A stretch of DNA of 64,000 nucleotides, taken from assembly GCA_035578155.1 (NCBI GenBank), contig JAPWDM010000062.1, forward strand, positions 620,001 to 684,000. Direction: 5' to 3'. The notes beneath the pieces are model-generated. The model saw nothing but the letters and a program-made list of their open reading frames with translations. It ran no database searches and was not told the DNA's origin. This document shows, in pieces, positions 45,601 to 58,530 of the stretch. A program made the position numbers and the translations under genes. The first letter of the stretch is position 1. Each line of letters starts with the position of its first letter. Source of the stretch: Brachynemurus nebulosus (lineage: Eukaryota; Arthropoda; Insecta; Neuroptera; Myrmeleontidae).

Positions 45601-46745
45601 ATGGCAAAGGCTACTGGCGGATAAGCATGGGTAGAAATGCCCCCGCACGAATTGTGTTGGTTTTTTTTCTGCTAACTGCTTTCGATATAAGATTAAAATT
45701 TACTGAGTTTCAACCCTTAAAAACTCAACCTTTGGGGGTAAAAAATTATTTTTCGAAAATCAAAAAAAATTTATAACTTGTTAGTGGCTTGACGGATTTG
45801 GCTAGAATTTTTATGTTTTAGATACCTCTATAGTGTATCTCAGAAAAAATTATCAGCTTCAAAAAAAATTATAACCTCCCCCCCCCCAAAAAAAAAAAAA
45901 TTGTTTAATTTTTCAATATTTTTTTTTTATCAACTTGTAGCTATGGTACAATCACCAAAACTTTTTTGCAGACTTCCCACTATTACCGATACAACATATA
46001 ATTTTTTTCAGATTTTGTCTTTGGGTGCGTCATAGTTAAAAAAAATAAAATGTCCAAAAAGATTTTTTTTTCGAGGTTATGTTCGTTGTACAATCACCAA
46101 AATATTTCTACAGGCTCCTCACTACGATTGATTGAACATATAATTTTTCCAGAATTTTTTTCCGGGTGCATCATAGATAAAAAAATTAAATGTCCGAGAA
46201 TATTTTTTTAGAGATAGGTATAGGCTTCCGGGTACTCAATCGATTGGAAATCATTTGCAAATTTTGAATATGTTCATAAAAACATTTATGATTGCTTAGT
46301 TTTCGAAAAAAAGAACATGGTCGACTCAAATCTTCAAATTCCTCAATCAGCCAAACACTTATCATGAGTTTTTGAAACTACCAAAATGATGATTATTCCA
46401 AATGAGACTGAGAAATATTTTTTTGGTGATTATGTTCGCGGTATATTCACAAAAATATTTTTGTATGTCTTTGATTCTATTTGATGTAACATGTTATCAC
46501 ATATTATAGCAAGTTTTATTTGATAGAACATATGATACAATATGATAGGTACATATAACAGTAAGTTCTTATTCGACAACCAAGATTAAGATACTATATA
46601 GAACTTTAGCCAAGTTTAGTAAAAAAAAAGTATCTGTCGATATATTAAATATTATTCTTTATTAGTCTCATTTGCAGTAGATAATTGTTATTTTAATGGT
46701 TTCAAAGATTGATGATAAGTGTTCGGCTGATCGAGGAATTTTAAG
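45601..46745. repeat. Dispersed repeat, longer copy, with an inverted end
   Basis: The left part matches 16255-16380. The part near 46330-46420 (cctcaatcagccaaacactt) matches 16395-16450 and recurs inverted at 46685-46745 (aagtgttcggctgatcgagg). Internal phrases such as acaatcaccaaaa recur near 45950 and 46090, suggesting an internal repeat of about 140 bp. No coding potential. Confidence 0.6.
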
Positions 46746-46764
46746 ATTTTCTTTTTTTTCGAAC

Positions 46765-46786
46765 TATATAATATATATATACATAT

Positions 46787-46847
<61 letters not shown>

Positions 46848-46911
46848 TACATATATACATATATATATGTATATATATACATATATATATATATAGCTAT
46901 ATAGCTATATA
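46765..46911. repeat. Interrupted TA microsatellite
   Basis: TA units with scattered C and G interruptions (tacatata, tagctatata), directly abutting the palindromic element to its right. Confidence 0.95.
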
Positions 46912-47627
46912 CAGGGTGGTCCAGAATTATGTACCGTAATTGCTGGAGCTGATAGTATGTTCGAAAATAATGGTACCTTTTCATCTACACTTTTTCCCAA
47001 AACTCAATAATAAGGGAGATAGAGCAGAGGGGTAAAATGTAGAGGGGTGGAACGAAACTAACGTCTTCTTTTAAAAACAATTTTGGGTGCTTTTGATAAC
47101 TCGATTCATATTCTAGGGGTGCGTATGAACATTAAGATAATTAAATTTATGGTATCAATTATTCCATCACTTATGATTAGGGGATAATTTGGAAATAGAT
47201 ATTTCTACTTTAAATTACTCGAAAACGGTAATATTTATCGAAATGTAACAAGTATACCTTTTTTGCGTGAAATTGTCTGAGGGATCATGTTATCAAGGAT
47301 TTTGTCTAAATAATTTCAAGTTAAAAAAGAAAAGACGTGATAACTCACACCTACCACCGAAAACCATCCCTTAGTCATGAGTGGTGGAATAAGTGTTGAC
47401 ATAAATTTAATCCTTCTAACGCAAAATAAGTACCCCTAAAATATCAATCGGTTATTCAAAAGCGTTTGGAAAATATTTAAGAAATTATGGTTTTCGTTTC
47501 ACCCCTTTACAGAGTTGTATCTCCCTTATTATTGAGTTTTCAAAAAAAAAGTGTACATGAACAGGTACCATTATTTTTGAACGTACTACCAGCTCTAGCA
47601 ATTACGGTACATAATTCTGGACCACCT

Positions 47628-47629
<2 letters not shown>
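46912..47629. mobile_element. Foldback element of 718 bp lying between TA arrays
   Basis: Ends cagggtggtccagaattatg and, on the complement, caaggtggtccagaattatg. The arms match inward for about 150 bp or more, including caataataagggagata and tggtacct. TA arrays flank both sides. It is non-coding and of the CAGGG/TA type. Its outermost bases may have served as part of the array expansion. Confidence 0.8.
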
Positions 47630-47858
<229 letters not shown>

Positions 47859-48502
47859 TGCGGGATAACTTTCAAAGGAAGTCTCCAATTGTTACGAAAT
47901 TTGGTGTGTAGATTAAAAGTCCCAATAGCTTGGATGAGTTCGTCAGCCGGATAAAAAATATCAACTAAAAACAACTTTATTCAAAATGGATTGAATGAAA
48001 ATTAATTGAGCGAACGCGAAAATTATGGCAGTATTCAAGACGATAATTTGGAAAACCTTCACGACCTATTACTACAAACTACTGTCGAGATCTAAAATAT
48101 TAATTGAATCAGCATTCAAATAAGGATTTGATTCAAGCATTCAATTTGATTGAATAAATATTTCAATTTTAAATGAGCATTCAAATTAAAATAAAATTTA
48201 CAAAACCAGATCAGACTGCACACAGACAAACTTAAATTGGAATTTTCTTTTGAATAATTTAAACAAAATTTAGCAGCACAAGAGTTACCGCTAGACATTT
48301 TAAGGCACCATAATAAATAAAAATCAGAAATATCCTAAAGATCACAAAACAGTAAAATTACAAGAAAATATCAGAAATAACTGGTGACAAGCTAATTTTT
48401 AAAAAGTACAAATTTAATGTCAGTCAATATTGCATTACCAACGTTGTTAAAAATTTTAAAAAATATCAGAGAATACAAGACAAAATAAATAATTTACATG
48501 GT
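47859..48502. other. Unassigned AT-rich DNA
   Basis: No motif-bearing frame or repeat partner. The phrase gttacgaaatttggtgtgta near 47891 is loosely similar to the 160-bp array units. Confidence 0.5.
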
Positions 48503-48758
48503 AATTGAAGACATGAGTAGATGAAGGTGTTATGTAACATTTTTTCAAAAAATGGTTTTAGCCAAATTTTGAAATATTCTATGCTGAGGTATCATATATC
48601 AAAATTTTGTTTCATTAGGTTCAGTAATTTTGTAGAAATTGAATAATAAACATGTGCTATTACATGGGAAGTATATGCAAATAAAAACTTTCAAACCCTT
48701 TTATTGTAAAATTATAAAAATATTACATAACACCTTCATCCACTCATGTCTTCAATTT
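48503..48758. mobile_element. MITE with about 40-bp terminal inverted repeats
   Basis: attgaagacatgagtagatg plus aaggtgttatgtaa on the left, with their complement at 48720-48758. Non-coding. The target duplication is not resolved. Confidence 0.75.
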
Positions 48759-49059
48759 TACCAATTGTAATTTTTCACAAAATTATTTGACCAGGAAATT
48801 TGTTTTCTTAATTAAATTTATTTGATGAGCCATAATATTTTCACTGGTAAAATTAACAAAAGTCGAATGTATAATGTGTTGGTCAATACACTACATTTGT
48901 AAATTAATGAATATCGTTTTGCATTATTTACATAATATTGAAAACCCTTGGAAAGTTTAAATTCCAAACGTACACTCTTACGTCATCTCGTTACATAACT
49001 GTTTGTGAAACAAACCATTATTTAATCTGTGGTATATTGTGCAATAAGTACGGCAAGTT

Positions 49060-49374
49060 CAGTGGCGTAGTGAACATAACCGGCGCCTGGGGCACGACAC
49101 TTTATTAGCGCCCCTCAGAACCGGATCTAGCCTAAGTAGCGCCGGAGGCAGAGTCAAAAAATGGCGCCCCTGTAGAAAAAATATTGCCTTTTTCCTCCCA
49201 AAATACAAGTGACGAGTAAAAAAAACCTCACATACCTCATTTTTTGGCGCCCCCAAAGACCTGCCACCCTTTGGGGCACATTTGACACCCCTCTTTGGCG
49301 CACATTTGGCGCCTCTCTACGAGTGGCGCCCGGAGCATGATAGAGGCCCTTGCACCTCCATCGCTACGCCTCTG
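49060..49374. mobile_element. hAT-type MITE, 315 bp, perfect duplication
   Basis: Ends cagtggcgtagtga and, on the complement, cagaggcgtagcga. A perfect 8-bp duplication ggcaagtt lies at 49052-49059 and 49375-49382. The interior is rich in ggcgcc and gcgccc motifs, which makes it the most GC-rich stretch for several kb. Confidence 0.9.
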
Positions 49375-49382
49375 GGCAAGTT

Positions 49383-50819
<1,437 letters not shown>

Positions 50820-51012
50820 GTTTCAAGTAGCAATAACAACAATATAGGGAGTGATGTGACAAACCCGTCCGTGAATGTACTACGGTACTTTTACGGATTG
50901 GTTTGGCACATTACCCTTCCACAGAGCCTAATACCTTGCATAATGCCGGTATAGGTGAATGTTACCCAGTACTGTCCTACTGAGTAGTGAGCGCCAGGTT
51001 GGCGTAAAAGTC
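50820..51012. other. Segment between two AAT arrays
   Basis: A GC-richer 190-bp segment that ends directly in an AAT array, as the 3' end of a non-LTR element would. I recognise no domain. It may be a 5'-truncated 3' UTR of another family. Confidence 0.4.
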
Positions 51013-51042
51013 TATAATAATAATAATAATAATAATAATAAT
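51013..51042. repeat. AAT microsatellite
   Basis: About 9 AAT units. The ORF2 fragment of the following element starts immediately after. Confidence 0.9.
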
Positions 51043-51238
51043 GGATCAGCCAAGGTGCGCCGCCTGCGGGACGGCGCTAACCGTGAGGCATATAGTTGAG
51101 GAATGTGTAACCTTTGAGCCATTGCGCCAGAGGTTGCAGCTCCCGAATAATGTAGCCGACGCATTAAGTTATGATGCTGTCTCTGAAAGAAAGATGCTTG
51201 AATTTCTCCGAAATTCGCATCTTCTTCAAAGACTGTAG
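51041..51238 (+). pseudogene. ORF2 C-terminal Cys-His motif, partial
   Basis: The 65-residue frame has CAACGTALTVRHIVEEC, i.e. C-x2-C-x-x-x-LT-x-x-HI-x-x-x-C. This is the zinc-binding motif following the RNase H region at the C-terminus of I-clade and related ORF2 proteins. The frame ends normally before the 3' UTR. All upstream domains are missing through truncation. Confidence 0.7.
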
Positions 51239-51359
51239 GGGCTTTACATCTCTAAATTTTATTGGAAGTCGTCTCTTGATTTTCCCCCGATATTTTAAAC
51301 TTTTCAGCTTTGTTTTTAAGTTCTACGTGTAAAAATGATTTGTATTCGTCTTATTTATT

Positions 51360-51990
51360 AACGATACTCTGTTCCAGCTGGTCTGGCAGGGTACTTTTAG
51401 TGTTTCGTTATGCCACTAAGGGCCTTTACACCCTTAGTGGTACTGTTGTTATTTATACATGTTTGTTGTTCTTGTTATTGTTTTTTTAACGATGTATCAC
51501 CGAGGGCTCTTTACACCCGAGGTGGTACATCATTTGTTTTTACTACCTGTGATATTTTGTTATGCCGCTGTAGGCCTGTTGTTATGGCTCTACAGCGGTA
51601 TTGTTTTAACTCCTTATTGCGTCACTGGTGGGCCTGTGGCTCCCCAGTGACGTAATAAGTATTATCTGTGATCTTTTATTGTGATAATTGCTGTGATATT
51701 TGTGTGTTTCTAGTCAGGTTCCTCCACCCCGAGGTCCTTTACGCCTCGGGGGGAGTCGCAGCGATGGTCTTCAGGCCTTGGTGACCGGACGCTCTGTCTA
51801 GTACTTATCGTACCGTCACCAAGGACTGTCCGCTCCTTTTAAGCCCTGGGATGGCAGGGCTCATCGCTGGATATTACTTGTGTATGTTTGTCCGTTGTCT
51901 ATAGCATTTATGTGTCCCTGTCTTTACGTGTTGTTTTTTATTTATATTGTGTTTGGCGGCGCATGCCCTTCGTTGGCGATGCCGCCGGGT
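51360..51990 (+). other. Array of hairpins in the I-clade 3' UTR
   Basis: Stems (5' arm/3' arm): 51413-51422/51431-51440, 51494-51501/51521-51528, 51565-51573/51590-51598, 51620-51628/51645-51653, 51727-51734/51744-51751, 51776-51785/51815-51824, 51842-51848/51855-51861, 51955-51960/51981-51986. Several loops contain tttaca or tttacg followed by cc. Most stems are perfect or nearly so, and the array is GC-rich against an AT-rich background. Copy A keeps several with paired changes. Such 3' UTR structure could be a recognition signal for reverse transcriptase (inference). Confidence 0.7.
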
Positions 51991-52035
51991 GCTGCTGACC
52001 GCGCCATCCACCGGCAGCAGTACCCCAATTTTAAT

Positions 52036-52104
52036 CAAAAAAAAAAAAAAATAAATAAATAATAATAATAATAATAGTAATAATTATAATAATAATAATA
52101 ATTA
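52036..52104. repeat. A-rich and AAT tail of copy B
   Basis: Poly-A, then AAAT, then AAT units with a few G/T interruptions. The next element starts directly after it. Confidence 0.9.
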
Positions 52105-55100
52105 ACCCTCAGGGGCTTGTTGTAACACCTGGTTGCTTAGGTGGTCGGTTGCTACAACAACACGGGAAGTAGCGCTCCCGGGGTTCCCGAGCTAAGACCA
52201 GGTACTTTCTGGTACCTGGTGCGTGGAGTCAACCAGCGCTAAATGGTGGTCTCTGTTAACGGGCTAACTACCCCTAACAGGTTTTCTACTAGTTCCAGAC
52301 GGTAAAAAAACTAGGAAGGCTGGTCGTGCTGCGTGTCTCTCGGGTGGGCCCGCTAATAAAGGCGGAATCAGTCAAAATTCATCTTCTCGTCTCGTGCGCC
52401 TGTAGTGGACGGACAGCTTGAGGAGAGATTTGCTCACGTGCCGCGTACAAAGTGAGCCTAATGAGAGAGGGTACATGGCAAGGATGCACGCCATATGGTG
52501 TCAGATGCATCCTGAATACTCAAACTTAACGCCACAAAATCTGCGCGACCATGTAGCCCGATTTATAAAATTAAACATACCTACCGGACATGACAATAAT
52601 CGAGAAGCTCGCGAAGAAGCTAGAGTCACTGAAACTGCAGTGGTGGAAGTGAACAGGATTCTGCGGTCAACGGTGAGAGCTCGACCAATAACATCATAGA
52701 GCGGGATCAACCGGTAACTTTCGGTGGCAGCGTAGTTACTGAGGCACAGACGGACTTGCTAAATCAAGCCAACACAGATACTGTGCTAGAGTCTAACACC
52801 AGAACAAGTTCAACTCCCACACAGAATGATGTCGATCTAAATAATTCCTTTTCTGTCTCAGACAATTTAAGAAAACAATTTCGCCATCTTCTCGATACCG
52901 ATTTAAATTTTGACAAACGACCACGTCCCAAATACAGACGGACGTATGTAAACGGCGAACAACTGACCCAACTAAACGAAATTTTGGACGATCATCTACC
53001 CCCATCCAGTGATCTCACCGACGTCGACAACGCAGTATATGCAGCGATACGTGTCCTGACCCCATGTTCTAAGCAGGAAAAGACTGCAGAGGAGAAGGCA
53101 CGTATTCGTCTTAAACAAATCGACACCAAGGTGAGGGCACTACGACAGCTGGTATCGCGTATCCAATGTGTGATAGAATATATTCAGACCAACAGGCGTT
53201 TTACGCGAAAGGTACGGGCTTTTGCCAGAGAACTAAGATATCGCTATCACACGATAAATTTGGGCAATCTGTTGACCATCAAACAGACACATTTGGATAA
53301 GATACGCGCATTGGCCCTGGCCAAGAAGAAAGTAGCCCGGCGTGAACGGTGTATTCGGGAAAATAAAATCTTTAACTCGAACTCTTTACGCCTGTTCGCA
53401 TCTAAAAACCCTGTCGTAGAGCAACCACTGACGGTCAACGCAATAGAGGATTATTGGCGGGGGATATATGAGACGACTAAAGAGACTGACTTGGACTGTA
53501 TTCCAATCAGCCAGTTTAGATGGTACTGCAAACAACAGCTTGGCAAAGTGCCATCTCATACCATTATAACATCTGTTGATAAAGAGGAAGTCGAACTTGC
53601 TTCCAAAGGCAAGAAGAACTATTCGACTCCGGGCATTGATGGAATAACGAATTTTTGGTGGAAGAAGCTCACTAGTACCCACCGCCACCTTGCCCGTATA
53701 TTTTCAAATTGATTATTTAACTGTGAGCCAATACCATCATGGCTCGCCGAGGAAAAAACGGTCCTGATACCGAAAAAAGGAGACCTGTCACAACCACAGA
53801 ACTACAGACCGATAACGTGCCTGAACACTGTGTATAAAGCGTTCACTTCCATCCTATATGAACGCATCTTGAAGGCGATTGAACCAGTGTGGAGTTCAAT
53901 CTATGAACAACGAGGTTCAAAAAGAGGAATGTCAGGTTGCAAAAACAACTTGTTGGTCGACAGATGTATCTGTCAGGACGCTAGACAGCACAAACGCCAC
54001 CTGAGCATGGCCTGGGTGGACCATCGAAAAGCATTTGACACAACGTCGGATGAGCTCATTATCTATTTGCTCCATTGTCTGCGAGTCCATCCCGACATTA
54101 TTAAATGTATTGAACACCTGTTGCCGCTCTGAAAACAAAGTTCACAATAACATCCGGTGAACGCGTTGTGTCAACGGAGTTGGTGACATACAAACGAGGC
54201 GTATACCAAGGAGACAGCCTCAGCCCACTTTTGTTTTGCATCTCGTTTTTGCCCCTGTTAATCAGCCTGAGGGAGAAACCCGGCTACTTGTGTGGCCCGG
54301 TAGGAAATCGCGAGCATAAAGTCACACATTTATTTTATATGGATGACTAAAAACTGTATGCTTCGTCAGCGAGTGATCTCAACTGCGCTCTAAAATTAAC
54401 ACACGAATACACGCACGCGATCGGTATGGAGTTCGGACTGGACAAATGCGCGGTGGTGCACTCTAAGCATGGTGTAGTTCCGAATTTTGATTCACACGCC
54501 CAATTAGTAGGTGGAAGCATCATAGAACGTCTTAATGAAGGAGCGACCTGTACGTACCTTGGTGTTGGCGAAAGTCACATCCAGGACGTGAAGAACATGA
54601 AGACCGCCTTAAGTAGTAGGTATAAGCGCCTTCTCCGATAAATTTGGAGTTCCGAATTGTCGGCGAAGAATAAGACCAGCACTACAAATATGTTAGCCAT
54701 AACCATCCTTTAATATACTTTTGGCTCAATTAAGTGGAATGTGAATGAATTGGAAGAACTAGACCGAGACACGCGAAAAATAATGAATATCAACCGTAGT
54801 TTGCACCAATGCGCATCGACTAAACGACTTTACCTCCCACGAGACCAGGGGGGGGGCTCCTGTCAGTCGAACGTTTACATGATCGTATAGTCTTAGGTAC
54901 AGCTTGTCGTGTACTTAACAGTTCAGACCCGCTATTGCAACTCGTCAGGGATCACGAGCTTGCTGGCGTAGGCGCATTTTTATTCACAGCAGCGCAACGT
55001 GCCGCCGATATCTTGGGCTTAGCCTTCGATCCGCGTAATCGCGACGGTGATGATAACATTCTTTCACTATCACAGTCGCGCCAAAAGTCGGCAATCAAGA

Positions 55101-56179
55101 GAGCCGAGCAACAACATCTGCTCAATCAGCATCGCGACAAAGTTCACCAGGGTATGTTCTACCGTCACCATGACAACCTTGGCGTTTCGAGCGAACTCAC
55201 TTGGGCTTTCTTGAGAGCTAATGGACTTAAATCGGAAACCGAGGGCTTTATCATGGCAGCTCAACATGGAGTGTGGAACACCTTAACACACCAAAAATAT
55301 ATGATGGATAATAAAGGGGTTGCGAGTACCTCGTGTCAGGCATGCAAAGCATACCCGGAAACCTTAATGCACCTGACTTCAGGTTGTTCTTATTATGCTA
55401 AATCCCCTATATCCATCGCCATAATGCAGCGTTGCGTGTGCTCTACTTTTATCTTCGTCATCATTACGAAGCTGACAAAACACCAGTCTTGCCCTACGAT
55501 CCTGCGGAAGTAGAATCCTTTGTTGCCAACCAAAAGTGCAAGATCTTTGGAATATACCGGTTGCAACTACCAGGCAATTGAACGCTAATAAGCCTGATGT
55601 TGTGCTCCAAGATTTAACATCTCAGACTATGTATGTTATCGAGTTCTCTGCTCCGGCGGAAACTAACATAATCGAAAAGGAGGAGCAAAAAAGGATTAAA
55701 TGTCAAGATCTAATACATGAACTGCGACAACTGTACCCGGGCTATACTGTTCACTTGGTCGTACTTATAAGCGGATGTCTGGGGGGTATGCATAACTCCT
55801 TTGTGCGCAATCTTAACATCATTCCGGCTTGTATATCTCACGCCAACTTATAAGCAGCGTCAATGCAAAAAGCAGTTATTATCGGGACGCTCCGCACGCT
55901 TCGGTCGCACGAGACGACTTTTTCCGGGAGTTCATGAACACCTTTGAAACCCATGCCCCGTTTAGAGCGGGTCCTCGAACATCCATTGGACCTGCCCTCG
56001 AATGTCCCACTGTTATGGTTGTGCAGCGAGGTTCGGAGACTTATTAGGTAGGGAAGACCAGGAAGGGGATGTTGTATGACGGACATCGTACCTGACCTAG
56101 AAGTACCTGACCTGGTACGCTGCACGGACACTTTTCTTCTGCCTGGGGGGCAGTCGCGTTTATTTCGTTAAAGTTTAAA
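52105..56179 (+). mobile_element. R4/Dong-like non-LTR retrotransposon, 4.1 kb
   Basis: A near full-length element lies between AAT arrays (52051-52104 and 56180-56201). It has a GC-richer 5' leader with the palindrome accaggtactttctggtacc (52197-52215), one broken open reading frame with reverse transcriptase, Cys-His motif and restriction-like endonuclease, and a 3' UTR of about 320 bp. This architecture (single ORF, C-terminal PD-(D/E)XK endonuclease) is that of R2/R4-group elements. RT phrases such as FYMDD followed by KLYA fit the R4/Dong/Rex6 clade best. From memory, Dong elements insert in TAA repeats, which would match the flanks. Confidence 0.75.
52418..55853 (+). pseudogene. R4/Dong-like polyprotein: reverse transcriptase plus restriction-like endonuclease
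   Basis: N-terminal piece 52418-52699 (RGYMARMHAIWCQMHPEY). Linker 52756-53712 with Arg/Lys-rich helices and the RT lead-in STPGIDGITNFWWKKL. RT core 53713-54641: NYRPITCLNTVYKAF, the motif A region MAWVDHRKAFDT, RGVYQGDSLSPLLF and FYMDD. Then a thumb region, C-x2-C-x8-H-x4-C at about 55338-55391 (CQACKAYPETLMHLTSGC), and KPDVVLQDL...VIEFSAP (55575-55655), the PD-(D/E)XK endonuclease core. Broken by: a frame change near 52700-52750; TGA at 53710-53712; a 1-base deletion near 54130; TAA right after FYMDD (54348-54350); TAA at 54639-54641; another near 54710; a frameshift in the G tract at 54848-54855; a frameshift near 55500-55530. Both RT Asp motifs survive, but the protein cannot be made. 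Confidence 0.8.
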
Positions 56180-56201
56180 ATAATAATAATAATAATAATA
56201 T
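56180..56201. repeat. AAT microsatellite between two retroelements
   Basis: About 7 AAT units joining the 3' end of the R4/Dong-like element to the 5' end of I-clade copy C. Confidence 0.9.
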
Positions 56202-56984
56202 AGGTGGTGAGGGCACCTATAGCAGCTGCCCTTGGCACCCGTGAGGGATATTTATCCCCCATTGGTGTCAAGAAGGCTAAGGGTCCCAGGGTCCCACTTT
56301 ATGCGCAATACAGTAATCTTCGGATTCCATTAGCCTCGGAACTACCCAAGATCGGCACCGTTCCTTCTCGAGGTACCACTGTTTTCACGAAAGGTGCCGG
56401 ATCTAGAGGAGAAATACTCGATCGTTCTTTTTTTTTTAACCTTCGTTTTTATTTCTTTTCGTTTTTATTGTTTTTTGTTTTCGTTATTTTTATTGCTTTT
56501 TGTTTCAGGTTTTCTTTTACCTTTTGTTTCTTTTTTTGTTTTTGGTTTTGTTTTCGTTCTTCTTTGTTGTCCCAACTTCAAGTAATCTTCGGGACCCACA
56601 CTAGCTCGTGTGTGGCTTACCGGCGTTGCCTGGAAAAGGGGATCCTGGTGACTGAGGGAAGCCGTTGCTTCCGAGTACGGCAGAGCAACACTGCACTTCG
56701 GTCCTGGATTCAGGCATAGACCGTGGCTGCGGTTATGCACCGGCCGCAATAAATTCGAGCGCCCCGGGGTCGTGCCTGTCACTGGGGTAATGGGCTTCGT
56801 CCCTAGGGCCCCTCATTCCCGTATCCCTGGCGTGGGAGTCCCACGTCCCTTATGAGGCTCCGTGGAGCGTGGGGAGCGGGGTGGGGGATTTACTGTGTTA
56901 CGTGTATGGGAGATACTAACTTAAATAAATAGGGCGAGTCCGGGCCCTCCAAACCGGACGCGAACCAAGCTCCGCCGCCGCCAG

Positions 56985-58494
56985 ATGACATCTGGCGTGA
57001 GCCAAAGTAGCGAGGCTGGTCCCGCTACCGCATCTATTGTACCCGCTCCACAATCCAGTGGAGTGAGCACAAACTCTAAACGGGGTAACCCTCCCCCTAA
57101 AAAAGGGAATCGTCGTGGGCGTCAAGTTCTAATTGACGCCCCAAGAGTGCAAGAAGTAAGTTATGTGAGATTTTTAGTGGTGAAGCCAACGGAAGGAGAT
57201 TTCAGTAAGATGAGTCCCTTCCAAAGGGTTGCTCGTGGAGGCATTCTCAGCGGCACAATCGGACAAGATATCGAAATTGAAAAATCTCGGGCGATACGCA
57301 GTGGAGGTTACTCCCCATGGGGTATTAAACTACTCCCGGAGTGTGATCATGCATCCCTCACTAGCGTATTGCACCTTTGAAGAGATAGTGTCGGAGAAGT
57401 CTCCACAAGGGGTAATAGAAGCGAGGAGGCTTAAATTTAATAGGGGGAATAAATATCCGAATTCCCCCCTAATCATGTTGACATTCAATAAAACTACCTT
57501 GCCAAAAGAGGTAGTCTTAGGCCTCTTCGAAAAGGTCGACGCTCGTCCGTATATTCCGGCACCAATGACGTGCCTTAATTGCCAGAAATACGGACATGTA
57601 AGTCAAAAATGTAGCGTCGAGCAACAGATTTGCGTGTGTGGCAGACCGTTACATGAAGGACGGCCATGTGACAAGCCAATCAAATGCATTAATTGTGGGG
57701 GCAATCACTCGGCCAAGTCGAGGAATTGCCCCATCTTCAAACAGGAATCAGCCATCCAAGAGCTGAGGTCCCTGGAAAAGCTAAGCTATCCAGAGGCAAA
57801 ACGGAAGCTTCTGGGCAACATGCTCCGTCGGTCGGCCTTGGATGGTTATGCACGGACTGTTGCAGCCCCCGCCCCAAGAGCGGCTGAGAAGAATGGTGAA
57901 ATTAAAGAAATAAAAGAAGCCATGAGACAGATGCAAGTGAACATGCAAAAAATGCAAGAGTGTCTCATGCGCTCTGTGGGTGTAGCTTGCCCTACTCCCA
58001 CATCAGCCGCAGAGCCAGCCAGGGTTCCTGAAGCCAAGAGGGTGTTAACAACCACCCCCCAGGGACCAGTTGTAAGAACTGTGACGTCTTCTCCAAAGAA
58101 GTCACCGAAGAAATCACCGTCAGGCAAAAGACGTCACAGCGAGGGGGAGAAGGGGATGGTAAAACCAAGGTCCCCAAAAAAGGGACCCTCCACAACCACC
58201 TCGGAGGCAGGAACCATGGTGCCTCCACAATCGACGGTGCCACTGCCACAACAACCGACAGCACCGTCCCGACCGGGCACACCCGAATGCCCGGTCACCC
58301 CCCTCCCGAGTCGCTCCACAACAACACAAGTGAGCGACTTGGACATGTCAACCGCGTCGGTGCGGACGGGCGTTAAACGCCCTACGGTCGACGCATACAC
58401 AAACACCTCGGCCACGGAGTCTGATAACTCCGATGCCGAGGTGCAAGTAGTTAAAAGAAAGAAAGGCTGGCCAGAGGGCAAACCTAGGAAGTAG
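56985..58494 (+). pseudogene. ORF1 gag-like nucleic-acid-binding protein, one frameshift
   Basis: The N-terminal frame (56985 on) is Ser/Pro/Gly-rich, then EVSYVRFLVVKPTEGDFSKM. A frameshift near 57230-57240 moves to the frame ending at 58494 (420 or so residues). That frame holds an esterase/RRM-like block (VEVTPHGVLNYSRSVI), two zinc knuckles, C-x2-C-x4-H-x4-C (CLNCQKYGHVSQKC) and C-x2-C-x3-H-x6-C (CINCGGNHSAKSRNC), a short coiled coil of Glu/Ile/Lys/Met, and a Ser-Pro-Lys-rich C-terminus. Two or three such knuckles typify jockey/I-group ORF1 proteins, which bind element RNA in ribonucleoprotein particles. Apart from the single shift it is intact, so the copy is fairly young. Confidence 0.8.
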
Positions 58495-58530
58495 CCACAC
58501 TTCCTAGAGCAACCCAAGTAGTAGCAAAAA

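Larger units (their letters stand above)
51041..52104 (+). mobile_element. I-clade element copy B, 5'-truncated 3' end
   Basis: Begins inside the ORF2 C-terminus, continues through the hairpin-rich 3' UTR and ends in an A-rich tract followed by AAAT/AAT repeats (52036-52104). 5' truncation is usual for target-primed insertion. A TAA-type tail is known for I-clade elements. The sequence is the best representative of the family's 3' UTR in this window. Confidence 0.75.

Noticed and set aside
56394..56585. Phe-rich frame in the leader of I-clade copy C
   Set aside because: It is the pyrimidine-rich 5' leader; the equivalent tract in copy A is not open.
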